Below, piece by piece: positions 1 to 8,304 of a stretch of 64,000 nt of DNA. Position 1 is the stretch's first letter, and each line of letters begins with the position of its first letter. Position numbers and translations under genes: made by a program. Origin of the DNA: Duncaniella dubosii (GTDB lineage Bacteria; Bacteroidota; Bacteroidia; Bacteroidales; Muribaculaceae); assembly GCF_004803915.1 (NCBI RefSeq), contig NZ_CP039396.1, positions 3,348,001 through 3,412,000 of the forward strand, given 5' to 3'. Under the pieces are notes generated by a model. It did no database searches. It was not told where the DNA came from and saw only the letters and a list, made by a program, of their open reading frames with translations.

Positions 1-344
1 TCAAACTGTTTCAACAGGGTCATCTGCTTATCCATGCTCCCCTGAAACATGTCCTTGACTGCCGTAGCGTCAAACTCCTGCTTGCGCTCCAACAGAGAAT
101 CAAATGCGGAATTGATGGCAAGCAGCAGTTTCTCAATCTTGGCGTTGGTTTCAACCGCCTCTTTGCTCTTTCCGTTCAGACGGCTTTCACGGGGATTCCA
201 TAATTCGGGAGTGCAGGACAGCTTACATCCGAACTGTGTCATTGTGCGGTTTACCGTGATGCGTCCCATGATGGGAGCCTTTCCCGATTTGTCCAGTCCG
301 CTCTTTTTGAGGTAGAGCAACACCTTGAATTTTTCTACTTTCAT
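1..344 (-). CDS. Tyrosine integrase, N-terminal part, cut by window edge
   Basis: Reading from 344 toward the left edge gives an open frame of 114 codons starting MKVEKFKVLLYLKKSG. It contains the PIMGRITVNRT and CKLSCTPELWN segments typical of the arm-binding N-terminal domain of Bacteroides tyrosine recombinases. The catalytic domain would lie beyond position 1 and cannot be seen. The ATG at 342-344 sits 20 bases after a TAATTTTG -7 box, which supports the start. It resembles the complete integrase at 16265-17494 in domain layout (MARSTFKVLFYMNGS, PIMGRVTING) but is clearly a different protein. Role by family: integration and excision of a mobile element. Whether the gene is complete is unknown. 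Confidence 0.8.
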   Translation of the reverse strand, partial: MKVEKFKVLLYLKKSGLDKSGKAPIMGRITVNRTMTQFGCKLSCTPELWNPRESRLNGKSKEAVETNAKIEKLLLAINSAFDSLLERKQEFDATAVKDMFQGSMDKQMTLLKQF

Positions 345-363
345 ACGCTTATATTTTTTAGTG

Positions 364-402
364 CAAAATTACTTGCCGTATAAGCGTTCCTTGATATGCA
401 AA
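364..402 (-). promoter_or_regulatory. Integrase promoter with TATCAAGG box
   Basis: On the minus strand TTTGCATATCAAGG is followed by a TAATTTTG -7 box. The spacer between TTTG and the -7 box is 27 bases. The same box at the same 27-base spacing precedes the integrase at 16265 and the primase-helicase at 18173. Confidence 0.6.
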
Positions 403-611
403 ACATTGTGTATGAGCGCAAACAAAACGGTGAGGGTTTCTTTTCATTGCCTGCCGTTACCTATTCCCGTTTCGGTAACTGCCCGGCTAACGGTTTGGTA
501 ACAGAACAACCTCAATATTCCGTTGCCGTTTGCATTTTCTATACTTGGCAGAATGCTGAAACAAAGCTCATTTCAAACGGTTTACGTTTTATATTTACCT
601 GTTCGCTTTCC

Positions 612-818
612 CTTGCAGAACCTATCACTTTCCATATCGGTCGGCATACATTCGCTACTCTTTCGCTGAGTAACCATGTTCCGATTGAAAGCATCTCGAA
701 GATGCTCGGTCATTCCGACATACGGACAACTCAGATCTACGCTAAAATGCAGGACAAGACCATATATGAGGATATGGCAACAATGCGCAACAAATTTGAC
801 TGCGCCATGATGAACTGA
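612..818 (+). pseudogene. Tyrosine integrase C-terminal fragment
   Basis: The last ~65 codons encode the end of a tyrosine recombinase catalytic domain: HIGRHTFATL carries the H-x-x-R box, MLGHSDIRTTQIYAKM carries the GH motif and the nucleophilic Tyr. The open frame runs back to 396, but upstream of about 612 it has no integrase similarity I can see, so this is a 3' remnant fused to unrelated DNA. It lies back to back with the integrase at 1-344. It resembles the integrase at 16265 in this region but is not identical, so it is not a simple duplicate. Confidence 0.75.
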
Positions 819-839
819 CAGCAGACAGTGGGAAAGAAA

Positions 840-881
840 AATAACGGCAACCGGGCTATCAGCTTGGCTGCCGTTATTGTT
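840..881 (+). terminator. Terminator after integrase fragment
   Basis: ATAACGGCA at 841-849 pairs with TGCCGTTAT at 869-877, with a flanking A-T pair, and the hairpin is followed by TGTTTC. It lies 20 bases after the stop of the integrase remnant. Confidence 0.55.
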
Positions 882-903
882 TCAGTCGAATTTGGGTCGG
901 TAG

Positions 904-1636
904 GGGTCAAGCCGAAATTCCGGTGCATTTGTTAAAATTCGAGAGCTGAAATGTTAAAGTTTAGGCGTAGAGTTTGACGAGCCGGAAGATAAAGAAATCA
1001 CGGTCACGGACCCCTCGCATCTGCGAACGGAAGATTTTGACTTTGGAGTTGAATGCTTCGGCCGAGGCATTAGTTGCGCGACGTCGGAAATAATTGAGGA
1101 TAGTTGGGGCGTGGTTCTTGAACGTCTTGATGACAGAGCGGAAGTTGTTGTTGCCCAATGCCATTACTTTTTCATACCACTTGTTCATCCGACCCATTGC
1201 TTTGGTGGGTGATATCTTTGCGTTGAAGATTTGGCGCATTTCCATAGCCAGATGGTATGCAGCTTTCAGTATCGGATAGTGTTTGAACAGAATGTTTGCG
1301 CGATGACGCTGTATGTCAGTCCATTTGTTCTGCGACATCATCAGGGTGTGCTTGCTGCGGGCAAGGATCTGGCGCATGGTCTCGCCGTTGGAATATGTAA
1401 TTGGAGGCTCTGATTTGTCACGGCTGTTGTCTTCGGCAATGAGCTGTCGGCGGATGTCTATGCGAATTTTGTCGACAGCCTCGTTATAGACCTGCTGCAC
1501 ATGGAAGCGGTCGTTAACGACGTGGGCGTTGTAGAATACCTCGGCGGCTATCAGCATCATCGAGGGCGACAGATCGCATGTGACCTCCCTGACTTTTCGT
1601 CTCAGGGTCTTGCCCATCGCTCCGATGAGTATGGAG
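904..1636 (-). mobile_element. ISAon1-like IS remnant (3' end only)
   Basis: The 25-bp terminal repeat at 904-928 begins GGGTCAAGCCGAAATTCC and is the same as the ends of the full-length element at 26309-27731. This copy keeps 733 bp, corresponding to 26999-27731 of the full copy, and stops exactly where IS66 copy 1 begins. The encoded protein is identical to the full copy over the shared part, so the truncation is recent. Confidence 0.85.
961..1636 (-). pseudogene. ISAon1-like transposase, truncated at IS66 junction
   Basis: The C-terminal part of an ISL3-type DDE transposase. It keeps the second catalytic Asp region (REVTCDLSPSM) and the Glu region (NASAEAFNSKVK), ending DFFIFRLVKLYA. The N-terminal part with the first catalytic Asp (SLDET in the copy at 26710) is missing because IS66 copy 1 abuts at 1637. 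The open frame continues into IS66 sequence to 1698, but that extension is foreign. This protein cannot be active. Confidence 0.85.
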
Positions 1637-1683
1637 GTACAACCATCCGCGATAGCATATTGACGAACTCCGAAAGAGAGTTG

Positions 1684-1691
1684 TATCTTTG
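1684..1691 (+). promoter_or_regulatory. IS66 tnpA -7 box
   Basis: TATCTTTG fits the Bacteroidota TAnnTTTG -7 element and sits 15 bases before the ATG at 1707. The same box occurs in the other copies (19248-19255 and, on the minus strand, 8250-8257). It argues against the in-frame TTG at 1689 as the start, because that codon overlaps the box. Confidence 0.55.
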
Positions 1692-1706
1692 TCGACAAAA
1701 AGAATC

Positions 1707-2123
1707 ATGGGTTATAACAAGTCTTTGTCCGATGTCTATTCAGAGACATGGACGCGTTACAAGAATCAATGCGAGACAGACGGCTATATCGCATTGAACC
1801 GTTTCTGTGCCGGTACCGGCGTCAACGTCCAGCGGCTTTATGAGTGGCTTCGGCGCCGCAAAATCAGCATAAGCGATTATCAACGCAGTCTGCCGGAGAG
1901 ACCGGATTCGTCGCGGGAAGGTGGCGGGCCGTTATTCCGGGAGGTTAAGGTTCCCGGTATTCAGGTTGCGGATGAGAGCCGGGATGTCGGTGCCACCAGT
2001 GTCGTGCGTGACGTGCACATCGAACTCGGTTGGGGCCGAGGCGTGAGTCTGGGAGAGATAAGCGCGGAGGGGCTGGCGCTTCTGGTGGATGTCATGACAC
2101 GCAGGAGTGATGTGGAGTCTTGA
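1707..2123 (+). CDS. tnpA: IS66 accessory protein TnpA (copy 1)
   Basis: A 138-residue protein. The first ~60 residues contain a helix-turn-helix-like segment (FCAGTGVNVQRLYEWLRRRK), consistent with binding the IS ends. The C-terminal part (HIELGWGRGVSLGEISAEGL) matches the usual end of IS66 first-ORF proteins. The start is set at the ATG after the -7 box. Its stop overlaps the start of tnpB, suggesting translational coupling. By family, TnpA is needed together with TnpB and TnpC for full transposition of IS66. Confidence 0.8.
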   Translation: MGYNKSLSDVYSETWTRYKNQCETDGYIALNRFCAGTGVNVQRLYEWLRRRKISISDYQRSLPERPDSSREGGGPLFREVKVPGIQVADESRDVGATSVVRDVHIELGWGRGVSLGEISAEGLALLVDVMTRRSDVES

Positions 2124-2466
2124 GGCGGATATGCGGCTCTGGGTATGCCGGCAGCCGGTATCGATGCGCTACGGCATCCGGGGTCTGGCCCAGATGGTGT
2201 GGTCGTGGAAGGGGCATTCTCCGGCATCGGGCGATGTGTATGTGTTTTTCTCAAAGGACCGCAAGACCATGAAGGCGTTGAAATGGGATGGCGACGGATT
2301 TTTGATGTACACAAAAAGACTGTCGCGAGGCCGTTTCCGGGAGGTGCTCAAAAAGGGCGATGACGGCGTGCGCAGGCTCCAATGGGACGATTTCTATATG
2401 CTGATGAGGGGCCTCACGCCTGTGAAGGTGATGGTCGAAAATCGCTTCAGAATGGCCGTAAAATAA
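2110..2466 (+). CDS. tnpB: IS66 accessory protein TnpB (copy 1)
   Basis: 118 residues with the core of the IS66 Orf2 family (PF05717 type): PVSMRYGIRGLAQMV, SGDVYVFFSKDRKTMKALKWDG, and a C-terminal WDDFYMLMRG. The ATG at 2110 lies inside the last codons of tnpA, 14 bases before the end of tnpA's stop; a GTG directly upstream at 2107 is the alternative start. Exact biochemical role of TnpB is not established for the family; it is required for efficient transposition in studied members. Confidence 0.85.
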   Translation: MWSLEADMRLWVCRQPVSMRYGIRGLAQMVWSWKGHSPASGDVYVFFSKDRKTMKALKWDGDGFLMYTKRLSRGRFREVLKKGDDGVRRLQWDDFYMLMRGLTPVKVMVENRFRMAVK

Positions 2467-2544
2467 GGCTTAATAATTTGTTAATCAAATAAATAAATGG
2501 CGTGGAAAGTTGCAAATGTCAGATATTTTTTGTAACTTTACACC

Positions 2545-4146
2545 ATGAAAAAGAACGAGTTGATAGAGTTTCTGCAACGTCAGATCGAGTTCCTTCAAGG
2601 GCGGCTCGACGAGGCGTTGGCCTCTGTCAGCTCGCTTACTTTATCCAATGAAAAGCTGCAGTCGACCAACGAGAAGCTTGTGGCGACTGTAGATGAACTG
2701 CGCAAGCAAATGGCCTCAATGGAGGAGGCTATGAAAGGCAAAAGTGCGGAACTGAGCAAAGAGAAAGCCGCGCGTCAGGCAGTGCAGCGTCTGCAGGGCT
2801 CGCCGTCGGAGCGTCAGAAGAAACCGGTGACGACTCCTGCCACATCCGAAACTCGACAGCAGAAGCCAGAGAAGAAACGTACCAACAACGGCGCCAAAAG
2901 GAAGACGCATCCGGAGTGTGAGGTGGAGACCATTATAGTGGAGCCTGACAGTCCGGACTTCAATCCCGAGGCGGCGACGTTTATCGGCGAGTGCGATGTC
3001 GTGCGCTACGTCATGGAGCCGATGCGCTTCAAAAAAATTATCTACAAGGTCAGAAAATACGTGCAGGACGAGAAAATATACAAAGGTTCCGCACCCGCCA
3101 CACCGCTGCTTAACTCGCAGTATACATCTTCCTTCATAGCCGGACTCGCCGAGCTACGCTATCTCCACTGCATGCCACTTGAAAATGCTGTCGAATACTT
3201 CCGTGCCCACGGCTTCGACCTTGACAAAGGCACCGCACAGAAGCTCGTAAGTAAGGTAAGGGTACATCTGGAAAATCTATACAAGGCGCTGGGTCAGGCA
3301 ATAGTCGCGGACAATTATATCTGCGGTGACGAGACCTATCAGAAAGTGCGGCTGCAGGTGGCAACTCCTTCGGGAAGAAAGATCAAGAAAGGCTACATAT
3401 GGGTGTTCGTCGGCATGACAACCGGGCTTGTGTACTTCTTCTATGACGACGGCTCCCGCTCGGCCGAAGTCTTCGAGCAACACATAAAAGGCTTCAACGG
3501 AGCCTTCCAGTGCGACTATTACTCGGGATACCGGCATATCGGAATCGGTGGGATGAGCGGGATAAAACGCTTGCCATGCCTGCAGCACATCAAGCGAAAG
3601 TTTCTCGATCTGAAAGACAATCCAAAGGCGCAGGAAATAGCAAAGCTCTTCGGACTCCTTTACCACTTCGAGCATCAGCACCGCATAGGCAAAGACGGAT
3701 GGACGGCGGGAAAGCACCTTGAGTGGAGACAACGATACTCCAAGGTGATGCTCGAGAAAATCCGCATGAGACTGACAGCAGTCAAAGACCGCATCGGCGT
3801 GCCACCCGACGACCCGCTGCTCGCCGCCACCGAACATGCACTCAAACAATGGGACGAGATACCACGCATCTTTGCCTCACCCACCTACAGACTCGACAAC
3901 AACGAAGTCGAGCGAATCAACCGCTACATATCCCTGACCCGTCGCCGACTTACAATCGGCTCCCACTCCGGAGCCGAAGCCGCCGCCCTGTACCACTCTC
4001 TTGCGATCACCTGCCACCGCTGCGGAGTCAACGTCTTCGACTACTTCTGCGACATAATCGACCGATGTGCCGCATGGCCGCCAAACACCCCGATCGAAAA
4101 ATACCGCGACCTGCTTCCCGACCGCTGGAAACTCTCACAAAAATAG
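2545..4146 (+). CDS. tnpC: IS66 transposase TnpC (copy 1)
   Basis: 533 residues, the usual IS66 size. The first ~75 residues form a Leu/Lys/Glu-rich coiled coil (IEFLQRQIEFLQGRLDEAL), followed by a basic Pro/Lys/Thr-rich linker. The DDE core is visible: Asp in CGDETYQKV, Asp in FQCDYYSGY and Glu in DNNEVERINR. The C-terminal segment has the IS66_C layout ending FDYFCDIIDRCAAWPPN. A leader of 78 bases separates it from tnpB, with TAACTTTA 13 bases before the ATG as a possible promoter. Intact and probably able to act on all three copies in the window. Confidence 0.95.
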   Translation: MKKNELIEFLQRQIEFLQGRLDEALASVSSLTLSNEKLQSTNEKLVATVDELRKQMASMEEAMKGKSAELSKEKAARQAVQRLQGSPSERQKKPVTTPATSETRQQKPEKKRTNNGAKRKTHPECEVETIIVEPDSPDFNPEAATFIGECDVVRYVMEPMRFKKIIYKVRKYVQDEKIYKGSAPATPLLNSQYTSSFIAGLAELRYLHCMPLENAVEYFRAHGFDLDKGTAQKLVSKVRVHLENLYKALGQAIVADNYICGDETYQKVRLQVATPSGRKIKKGYIWVFVGMTTGLVYFFYDDGSRSAEVFEQHIKGFNGAFQCDYYSGYRHIGIGGMSGIKRLPCLQHIKRKFLDLKDNPKAQEIAKLFGLLYHFEHQHRIGKDGWTAGKHLEWRQRYSKVMLEKIRMRLTAVKDRIGVPPDDPLLAATEHALKQWDEIPRIFASPTYRLDNNEVERINRYISLTRRRLTIGSHSGAEAAALYHSLAITCHRCGVNVFDYFCDIIDRCAAWPPNTPIEKYRDLLPDRWKLSQK

Positions 4147-4175
4147 CCGCCCAAAACCTGGACGGCTATTTTTTT
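4141..4175 (+). terminator. IS66 terminator (copy 1)
   Basis: AAATAGCCG (4141-4149) pairs with CGGCTATTT (4163-4171), followed by a T run. The tnpC stop codon is inside the left arm. The other copies have it at 5766-5800 (-) and 21705-21739 (+). Confidence 0.8.
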
Positions 4176-4218
4176 AAGCTATACCTGCTGTCGCGGACGG
4201 TTGTACCAACCTCTTTGG

Positions 4219-4276
4219 CTTATTGGGGAATTTTCAGCGTTGCTTGCAATGCGGCTCGGACAAATTCCCTAATAAG
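4219..4276. repeat. Imperfect inverted repeat near primase gene end
   Basis: cttattggggaattt (4219-4233) and aaattccctaataag (4262-4276) are inverted copies matching at 14 of 15 positions, with a 28-base spacer holding a small ttgc-tt-gcaa hairpin. It lies 53 bases past the stop of the toprim gene (minus strand) and 13 bases from IS66 copy 1. It has no T run. Possible roles are transfer origin or a transcript-end structure; the sequence alone does not decide. Confidence 0.5.
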
Positions 4277-4328
4277 CTACGGCATTTTCCGTTGGTAAAT
4301 ATCCGTGCGGCTGCAAGCATACCTCTCC

Positions 4329-5294
4329 CTACATTTTCAGCCCTCGTTTTTTCGGTGGCTGCATCATCCGCCTTGCGGATTGGACTTGCTTCTCCTGCTT
4401 TATCGGCTCTGCCGATTGGAACAAGGGCTTACCGCACAGGTAGTCGTTCAGGTCTTTGTACCCGTTGTAGTTTTGGGAGAAGTCCCTGATACGTCCGGCA
4501 AACTCTCCTGCCAGTTCCCAATACGCTTTCCGTCCTGCCTCGTCATTGTCGAGCAGACTGTGTATGCGCTCGTACCCGTGCAGCACGTCTATGGCTTTGG
4601 ATACGTTGGAAACGGAATTGAGAATAACGTAATCCTGCCTGTCAAGGTTGGGCATGGTCGGGCAGTTCTTCATCCGCAAGGTGAGGAATGAAAGATAGTC
4701 CGTCATCCCCTCAAACACGAGGCATTTCTCTCTCGGCTCTCCCGACTGTCGGATATGGCTGATGTCCTTCGGGGCGATACAGCCCTTGAAGAAACGGTTG
4801 CGCACTTCATAGCCTCCTGCCACATTCGGGAACCCTATGGCGAAATAAGGTTTACCGTTGTGGACGAAGTGCAGTTCCTTACATTCCGCTTGCGCCAATG
4901 CGGTGTTTATTCCACACTCCTGCAAGTAACGGAGCAATGCAGGGTGCGTGAGTTCTCTCACTTCCAAATGTTGGAAACTCGGTTCGGATGCCTGCTGGCG
5001 AAAAGAGAAAGACACGGGACGGACGTGCGGTGCTTGTTCCGCTATCTTGCCAAGCAGGTAAGGCACATAGTCCGAACCGTAAAGCTCCTGCGCCAAAGCG
5101 ATGATGTTGCCGCCCTTGCCTGTTCCGAAGTCGTACCATTGGTTGAGTTCGGTGTTCACCTTGAACGATGCTTCCGTTTCCTCCCTGAACGGTGATTTGT
5201 ACCAAAGGCTTTTGCCCTGCTGCTTGACGGGGTTGTAGCCCAAACTTTGCAGATAGTCTGCGATATGTATCTTCTTTGCTTCCTGTGTAGTCAT
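4329..5294 (-). CDS. Toprim-domain primase of mobilizable element
   Basis: 321 residues. The N-terminal third resembles the CHC2 zinc-finger fold of DnaG-like primases (IADYLQSLGYNPV, FKVNTELNQWYDFGTGKGGNII), but the usual Cys/His ligands are replaced by Asp and Thr, so zinc is probably not bound. A toprim domain follows: ECLVFEG-type motif at CLVFEGMTDYLSF and the acidic LLDNDEAGRKA. Such proteins accompany a primase-helicase gene in Bacteroides mobilizable transposons and plasmids. In the pre-inversion order the primase-helicase would lie directly upstream on the same strand, 255 bases away, so the two fit one replication module. Confidence 0.8.
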   Translation of the reverse strand: MTTQEAKKIHIADYLQSLGYNPVKQQGKSLWYKSPFREETEASFKVNTELNQWYDFGTGKGGNIIALAQELYGSDYVPYLLGKIAEQAPHVRPVSFSFRQQASEPSFQHLEVRELTHPALLRYLQECGINTALAQAECKELHFVHNGKPYFAIGFPNVAGGYEVRNRFFKGCIAPKDISHIRQSGEPREKCLVFEGMTDYLSFLTLRMKNCPTMPNLDRQDYVILNSVSNVSKAIDVLHGYERIHSLLDNDEAGRKAYWELAGEFAGRIRDFSQNYNGYKDLNDYLCGKPLFQSAEPIKQEKQVQSARRMMQPPKKRGLKM

Positions 5295-5380
5295 AATCTT
5301 CCTATGGTTTTAATGGTGAATGAAAATCGTTGATTCGTTGAATGGTATATGTAAGATACTTATATCCAAATAGATATATT

Positions 5381-5532
5381 CTCAACATCCGCTCAACAAA
5401 CCACTCGCCAAAAGAGAAACAGACAATCGCTCGTGGCTTTATGACTCAACTTCTCTTTTGGTCTGTTGAGATTTTGTTGAGAGTGTATATTGTTTATTAT
5501 CAGTATGGTTATATCCTTATTCAACAATTCAA
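5381..5532. repeat. TCAACA repeat cluster between the two primase genes
   Basis: CTCAACA occurs at 5381-5387 and 5392-5398, its complement TGTTGAG at 5464-5470 and 5475-5481, and TTCAACA twice near 5520-5532. Between them CCAAAAGAGAA (5408-5418) and TTCTCTTTTGG (5451-5461) form a perfect 11-bp inverted repeat nested inside the CTCAACA pairs. No gene is seen here (5295-5548). The repeats could bind a replication initiator or regulator; this is inference from position and symmetry. Confidence 0.5.
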
Positions 5533-5548
5533 CAAAAAGACAATGGAT

Positions 5549-5734
5549 TTACAGCGTTTCAAGCTGCTGCCTTGTGACGGTATAGAAGCGTCCCACTCTC
5601 CTTATCGGCTCATACCGACACTCCCGATTGTAGTTCAGTTGGTAGGTGGTGTATGTAAGTCCGTTCGGTGCAGGTGTGAGCTTCCAGCACTCCTGCAATA
5701 CCTTTCTTACTTGGTATTTCTCCGCCTTGACATA
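5549..5734 (-). pseudogene. Primase-helicase, C-terminal piece separated by inversion
   Basis: The minus-strand frame starting at the IS66 boundary reads TYVKAEKYQVRKVLQECW and ends TRQQLETL stop at 5549. Its first codons repeat the end of the primase-helicase half at 18173-19200 (NTYVK). Joining 18173-19200 to 5726-5549 after removing one copy of the 8-bp duplication gives a continuous 401-codon frame with no correction. This is therefore the missing tail, now about 13.5 kb away in opposite orientation. It has no start of its own in native sequence. Confidence 0.9.
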
Positions 5735-5794
5735 GTACAACCGTCCGCGACAGCAGGTATAGCTTAAAAAAATAGCCGTCCAGGTTTTGGGCGG

Positions 5795-7396
5795 CTATTT
5801 TTGTGAGAGTTTCCAGCGGTCGGGAAGCAGGTCGCGGTATTTTTCGATCGGGGTGTTTGGCGGCCATGCGGCACATCGGTCGATTATGTCGCAGAAGTAG
5901 TCGAAGACGTTGACTCCGCAGCGGTGGCAGGTGATCGCAAGAGAGTGGTACAGGGCGGCGGCTTCGGCTCCGGAGTGGGAGCCGATTGTAAGTCGGCGAC
6001 GGGTCAGGGATATGTAGCGGTTGATTCGCTCGACTTCGTTGTTGTCGAGTCTGTAGGTGGGTGAGGCAAAGATGCGTGGTATCTCGTCCCATTGTTTGAG
6101 TGCATGTTCGGTGGCGGCGAGCAGCGGGTCGTCGGGTGGCACGCCGATGCGGTCTTTGACTGCTGTCAGTCTCATGCGGATTTTCTCGAGCATCACCTTG
6201 GAGTATCGTTGTCTCCACTCAAGGTGCTTTCCCGCCGTCCATCCGTCTTTGCCTATGCGGTGCTGATGCTCGAAGTGGTAAAGGAGTCCGAAGAGCTTTG
6301 CTATTTCCTGCGCCTTTGGATTGTCTTTCAGATCGAGAAACTTTCGCTTGATGTGCTGCAGGCATGGCAAGCGTTTTATCCCGCTCATCCCACCGATTCC
6401 GATATGCCGGTATCCCGAGTAATAGTCGCACTGGAAGGCTCCGTTGAAGCCTTTTATGTGTTGCTCGAAGACTTCGGCCGAGCGGGAGCCGTCGTCATAG
6501 AAGAAGTACACAAGCCCGGTTGTCATGCCGACGAACACCCATATGTAGCCTTTCTTGATCTTTCTTCCCGAAGGAGTTGCCACCTGCAGCCGCACTTTCT
6601 GATAGGTCTCGTCACCGCAGATATAATTGTCCGCGACTATTGCCTGACCCAGCGCCTTGTATAGATTTTCCAGATGTACCCTTACCTTACTTACGAGCTT
6701 CTGTGCGGTGCCTTTGTCAAGGTCGAAGCCGTGGGCACGGAAGTATTCGACAGCATTTTCAAGTGGCATGCAGTGGAGATAGCGTAGCTCGGCGAGTCCG
6801 GCTATGAAGGAAGATGTATACTGCGAGTTAAGCAGCGGTGTGGCGGGTGCGGAACCTTTGTATATTTTCTCGTCCTGCACGTATTTTCTGACCTTGTAGA
6901 TAATTTTTTTGAAGCGCATCGGCTCCATGACGTAGCGCACGACATCGCACTCGCCGATAAACGTCGCCGCCTCGGGATTGAAGTCCGGACTGTCAGGCTC
7001 CACTATAATGGTCTCCACCTCACACTCCGGATGCGTCTTCCTTTTGGCGCCGTTGTTGGTACGTTTCTTCTCTGGCTTCTGCTGTCGAGTTTCGGATGTG
7101 GCAGGAGTCGTCACCGGTTTCTTCTGACGCTCCGACGGCGAGCCCTGCAGACGCTGCACTGCCTGACGCGCGGCTTTCTCTTTGCTCAGTTCCGCACTTT
7201 TGCCTTTCATAGCCTCCTCCATTGAGGCCATTTGCTTGCGCAGTTCATCTACAGTCGCCACAAGCTTCTCGTTGGTCGACTGCAGCTTTTCATTGGATAA
7301 AGTAAGCGAGCTGACAGAGGCCAACGCCTCGTCGAGCCGCCCTTGAAGGAACTCGATCTGACGTTGCAGAAACTCTATCAACTCGTTCTTTTTCAT
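5795..7396 (-). CDS. tnpC: IS66 transposase TnpC (copy 2)
   Basis: Same 533-residue protein as copy 1, including Ile in the MRFKKIIYK segment where copy 3 has Phe. All catalytic Asp/Asp/Glu positions are intact, so this copy should encode an active enzyme. Confidence 0.95.
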   Translation of the reverse strand: MKKNELIEFLQRQIEFLQGRLDEALASVSSLTLSNEKLQSTNEKLVATVDELRKQMASMEEAMKGKSAELSKEKAARQAVQRLQGSPSERQKKPVTTPATSETRQQKPEKKRTNNGAKRKTHPECEVETIIVEPDSPDFNPEAATFIGECDVVRYVMEPMRFKKIIYKVRKYVQDEKIYKGSAPATPLLNSQYTSSFIAGLAELRYLHCMPLENAVEYFRAHGFDLDKGTAQKLVSKVRVHLENLYKALGQAIVADNYICGDETYQKVRLQVATPSGRKIKKGYIWVFVGMTTGLVYFFYDDGSRSAEVFEQHIKGFNGAFQCDYYSGYRHIGIGGMSGIKRLPCLQHIKRKFLDLKDNPKAQEIAKLFGLLYHFEHQHRIGKDGWTAGKHLEWRQRYSKVMLEKIRMRLTAVKDRIGVPPDDPLLAATEHALKQWDEIPRIFASPTYRLDNNEVERINRYISLTRRRLTIGSHSGAEAAALYHSLAITCHRCGVNVFDYFCDIIDRCAAWPPNTPIEKYRDLLPDRWKLSQK

Positions 7397-7474
7397 GGTG
7401 TAAAGTTACAAAAAATATCTGACATTTGCAACTTTCCACGCCATTTATTTATTTGATTAACAAATTATTAAGCC

Positions 7475-7831
7475 TTATTTTACGGCCATTCTGAAGCGAT
7501 TTTCGACCATCACCTTCACAGGCGTGAGGCCCCTCATCAGCATATAGAAATCGTCCCATTGGAGCCTGCGCACGCCGTCATCGCCCTTTTTGAGCACCTC
7601 CCGGAAACGGCCTCGCGACAGTCTTTTTGTGTACATCAAAAATCCGTCGCCATCCCATTTCAACGCCTTCATGGTCTTGCGGTCCTTTGAGAAAAACACA
7701 TACACATCGCCCGATGCCGGAGAATGCCCCTTCCACGACCACACCATCTGGGCCAGACCCCGGATGCCGTAGCGCATCGATACCGGCTGCCGGCATACCC
7801 AGAGCCGCATATCCGCCTCAAGACTCCACAT
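7475..7831 (-). CDS. tnpB: IS66 accessory protein TnpB (copy 2)
   Basis: 118 residues, identical to the protein of copy 1, overlapping the end of tnpA in the same way. It lies 78 bases before tnpC. Confidence 0.85.
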   Translation of the reverse strand: MWSLEADMRLWVCRQPVSMRYGIRGLAQMVWSWKGHSPASGDVYVFFSKDRKTMKALKWDGDGFLMYTKRLSRGRFREVLKKGDDGVRRLQWDDFYMLMRGLTPVKVMVENRFRMAVK

Positions 7832-8234
7832 CACTCCTGCGTGTCATGACATCCACCAGAAGCGCCAGCCCCTCCGCGCTTATCTCTCCCAGACTCACGC
7901 CTCGGCCCCAACCGAGTTCGATGTGCACGTCACGCACGACACTGGTGGCACCGACATCCCGGCTCTCATCCGCAACCTGAATACCGGGAACCTTAACCTC
8001 CCGGAATAACGGCCCGCCACCTTCCCGCGACGAATCCGGTCTCTCCGGCAGACTGCGTTGATAATCGCTTATGCTGATTTTGCGGCGCCGAAGCCACTCA
8101 TAAAGCCGCTGGACGTTGACGCCGGTACCGGCACAGAAACGGTTCAATGCGATATAGCCGTCTGTCTCGCATTGATTCTTGTAACGCGTCCATGTCTCTG
8201 AATAGACATCGGACAAAGACTTGTTATAACCCAT
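7818..8234 (-). CDS. tnpA: IS66 accessory protein TnpA (copy 2)
   Basis: 138 residues, identical to the protein of copy 1. Its promoter region lies at the element's right end, next to the interrupted receptor half, and points away from that half. Confidence 0.8.
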   Translation of the reverse strand: MGYNKSLSDVYSETWTRYKNQCETDGYIALNRFCAGTGVNVQRLYEWLRRRKISISDYQRSLPERPDSSREGGGPLFREVKVPGIQVADESRDVGATSVVRDVHIELGWGRGVSLGEISAEGLALLVDVMTRRSDVES

Positions 8235-8304
8235 GATTCTTTTTGTCGACAAAGATACAACTCTCTTTCGGAGTTCGTCAATATGCTATCGCGGATGGTT
8301 GTAC

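Larger units (their letters stand above)
1637..4206 (+). mobile_element. IS66 family element, copy 1
   Basis: A 2570-bp element with ends GTACAACCATCCGCGA and, inverted, GTACAACCGTCCGCGA. It carries three genes in the IS66 order tnpA-tnpB-tnpC. The flanking 8-mers are gtatggag (1629-1636) and caacctct (4207-4214); they do not match, so this copy no longer sits between its own target duplication. Its left end joins an ISAon1-like remnant and its right end joins the mobilizable-element primase region. Its TnpC protein is identical to that of copy 2 and differs from copy 3 by one residue. Confidence 0.93.
5735..8304 (-). mobile_element. IS66 family element, copy 2 (inverted)
   Basis: 2570 bp with the same ends as copy 1, on the minus strand. 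Flanks are ttgacata (5727-5734) and aattataa (8305-8312), which do not match each other. They are the reverse complements of the left and right flanks of copy 3. Copy 2 is thus a recombinant with one end from each of two original insertions. Confidence 0.95.

Noticed and set aside
1..818. The two integrase pieces as one gene split by an insertion
   Set aside because: They are on opposite strands and back to back, and nothing lies between that would explain a simple insertion.
5381..5532. CRISPR array
   Set aside because: Repeats are only 7 bases, in both orientations and irregularly spaced; no cas genes are present.
8233..8304. Start of the receptor C-terminal half inside IS66
   Set aside because: The in-frame upstream sequence is the IS66 end; the protein continues the other receptor half exactly at the duplication.
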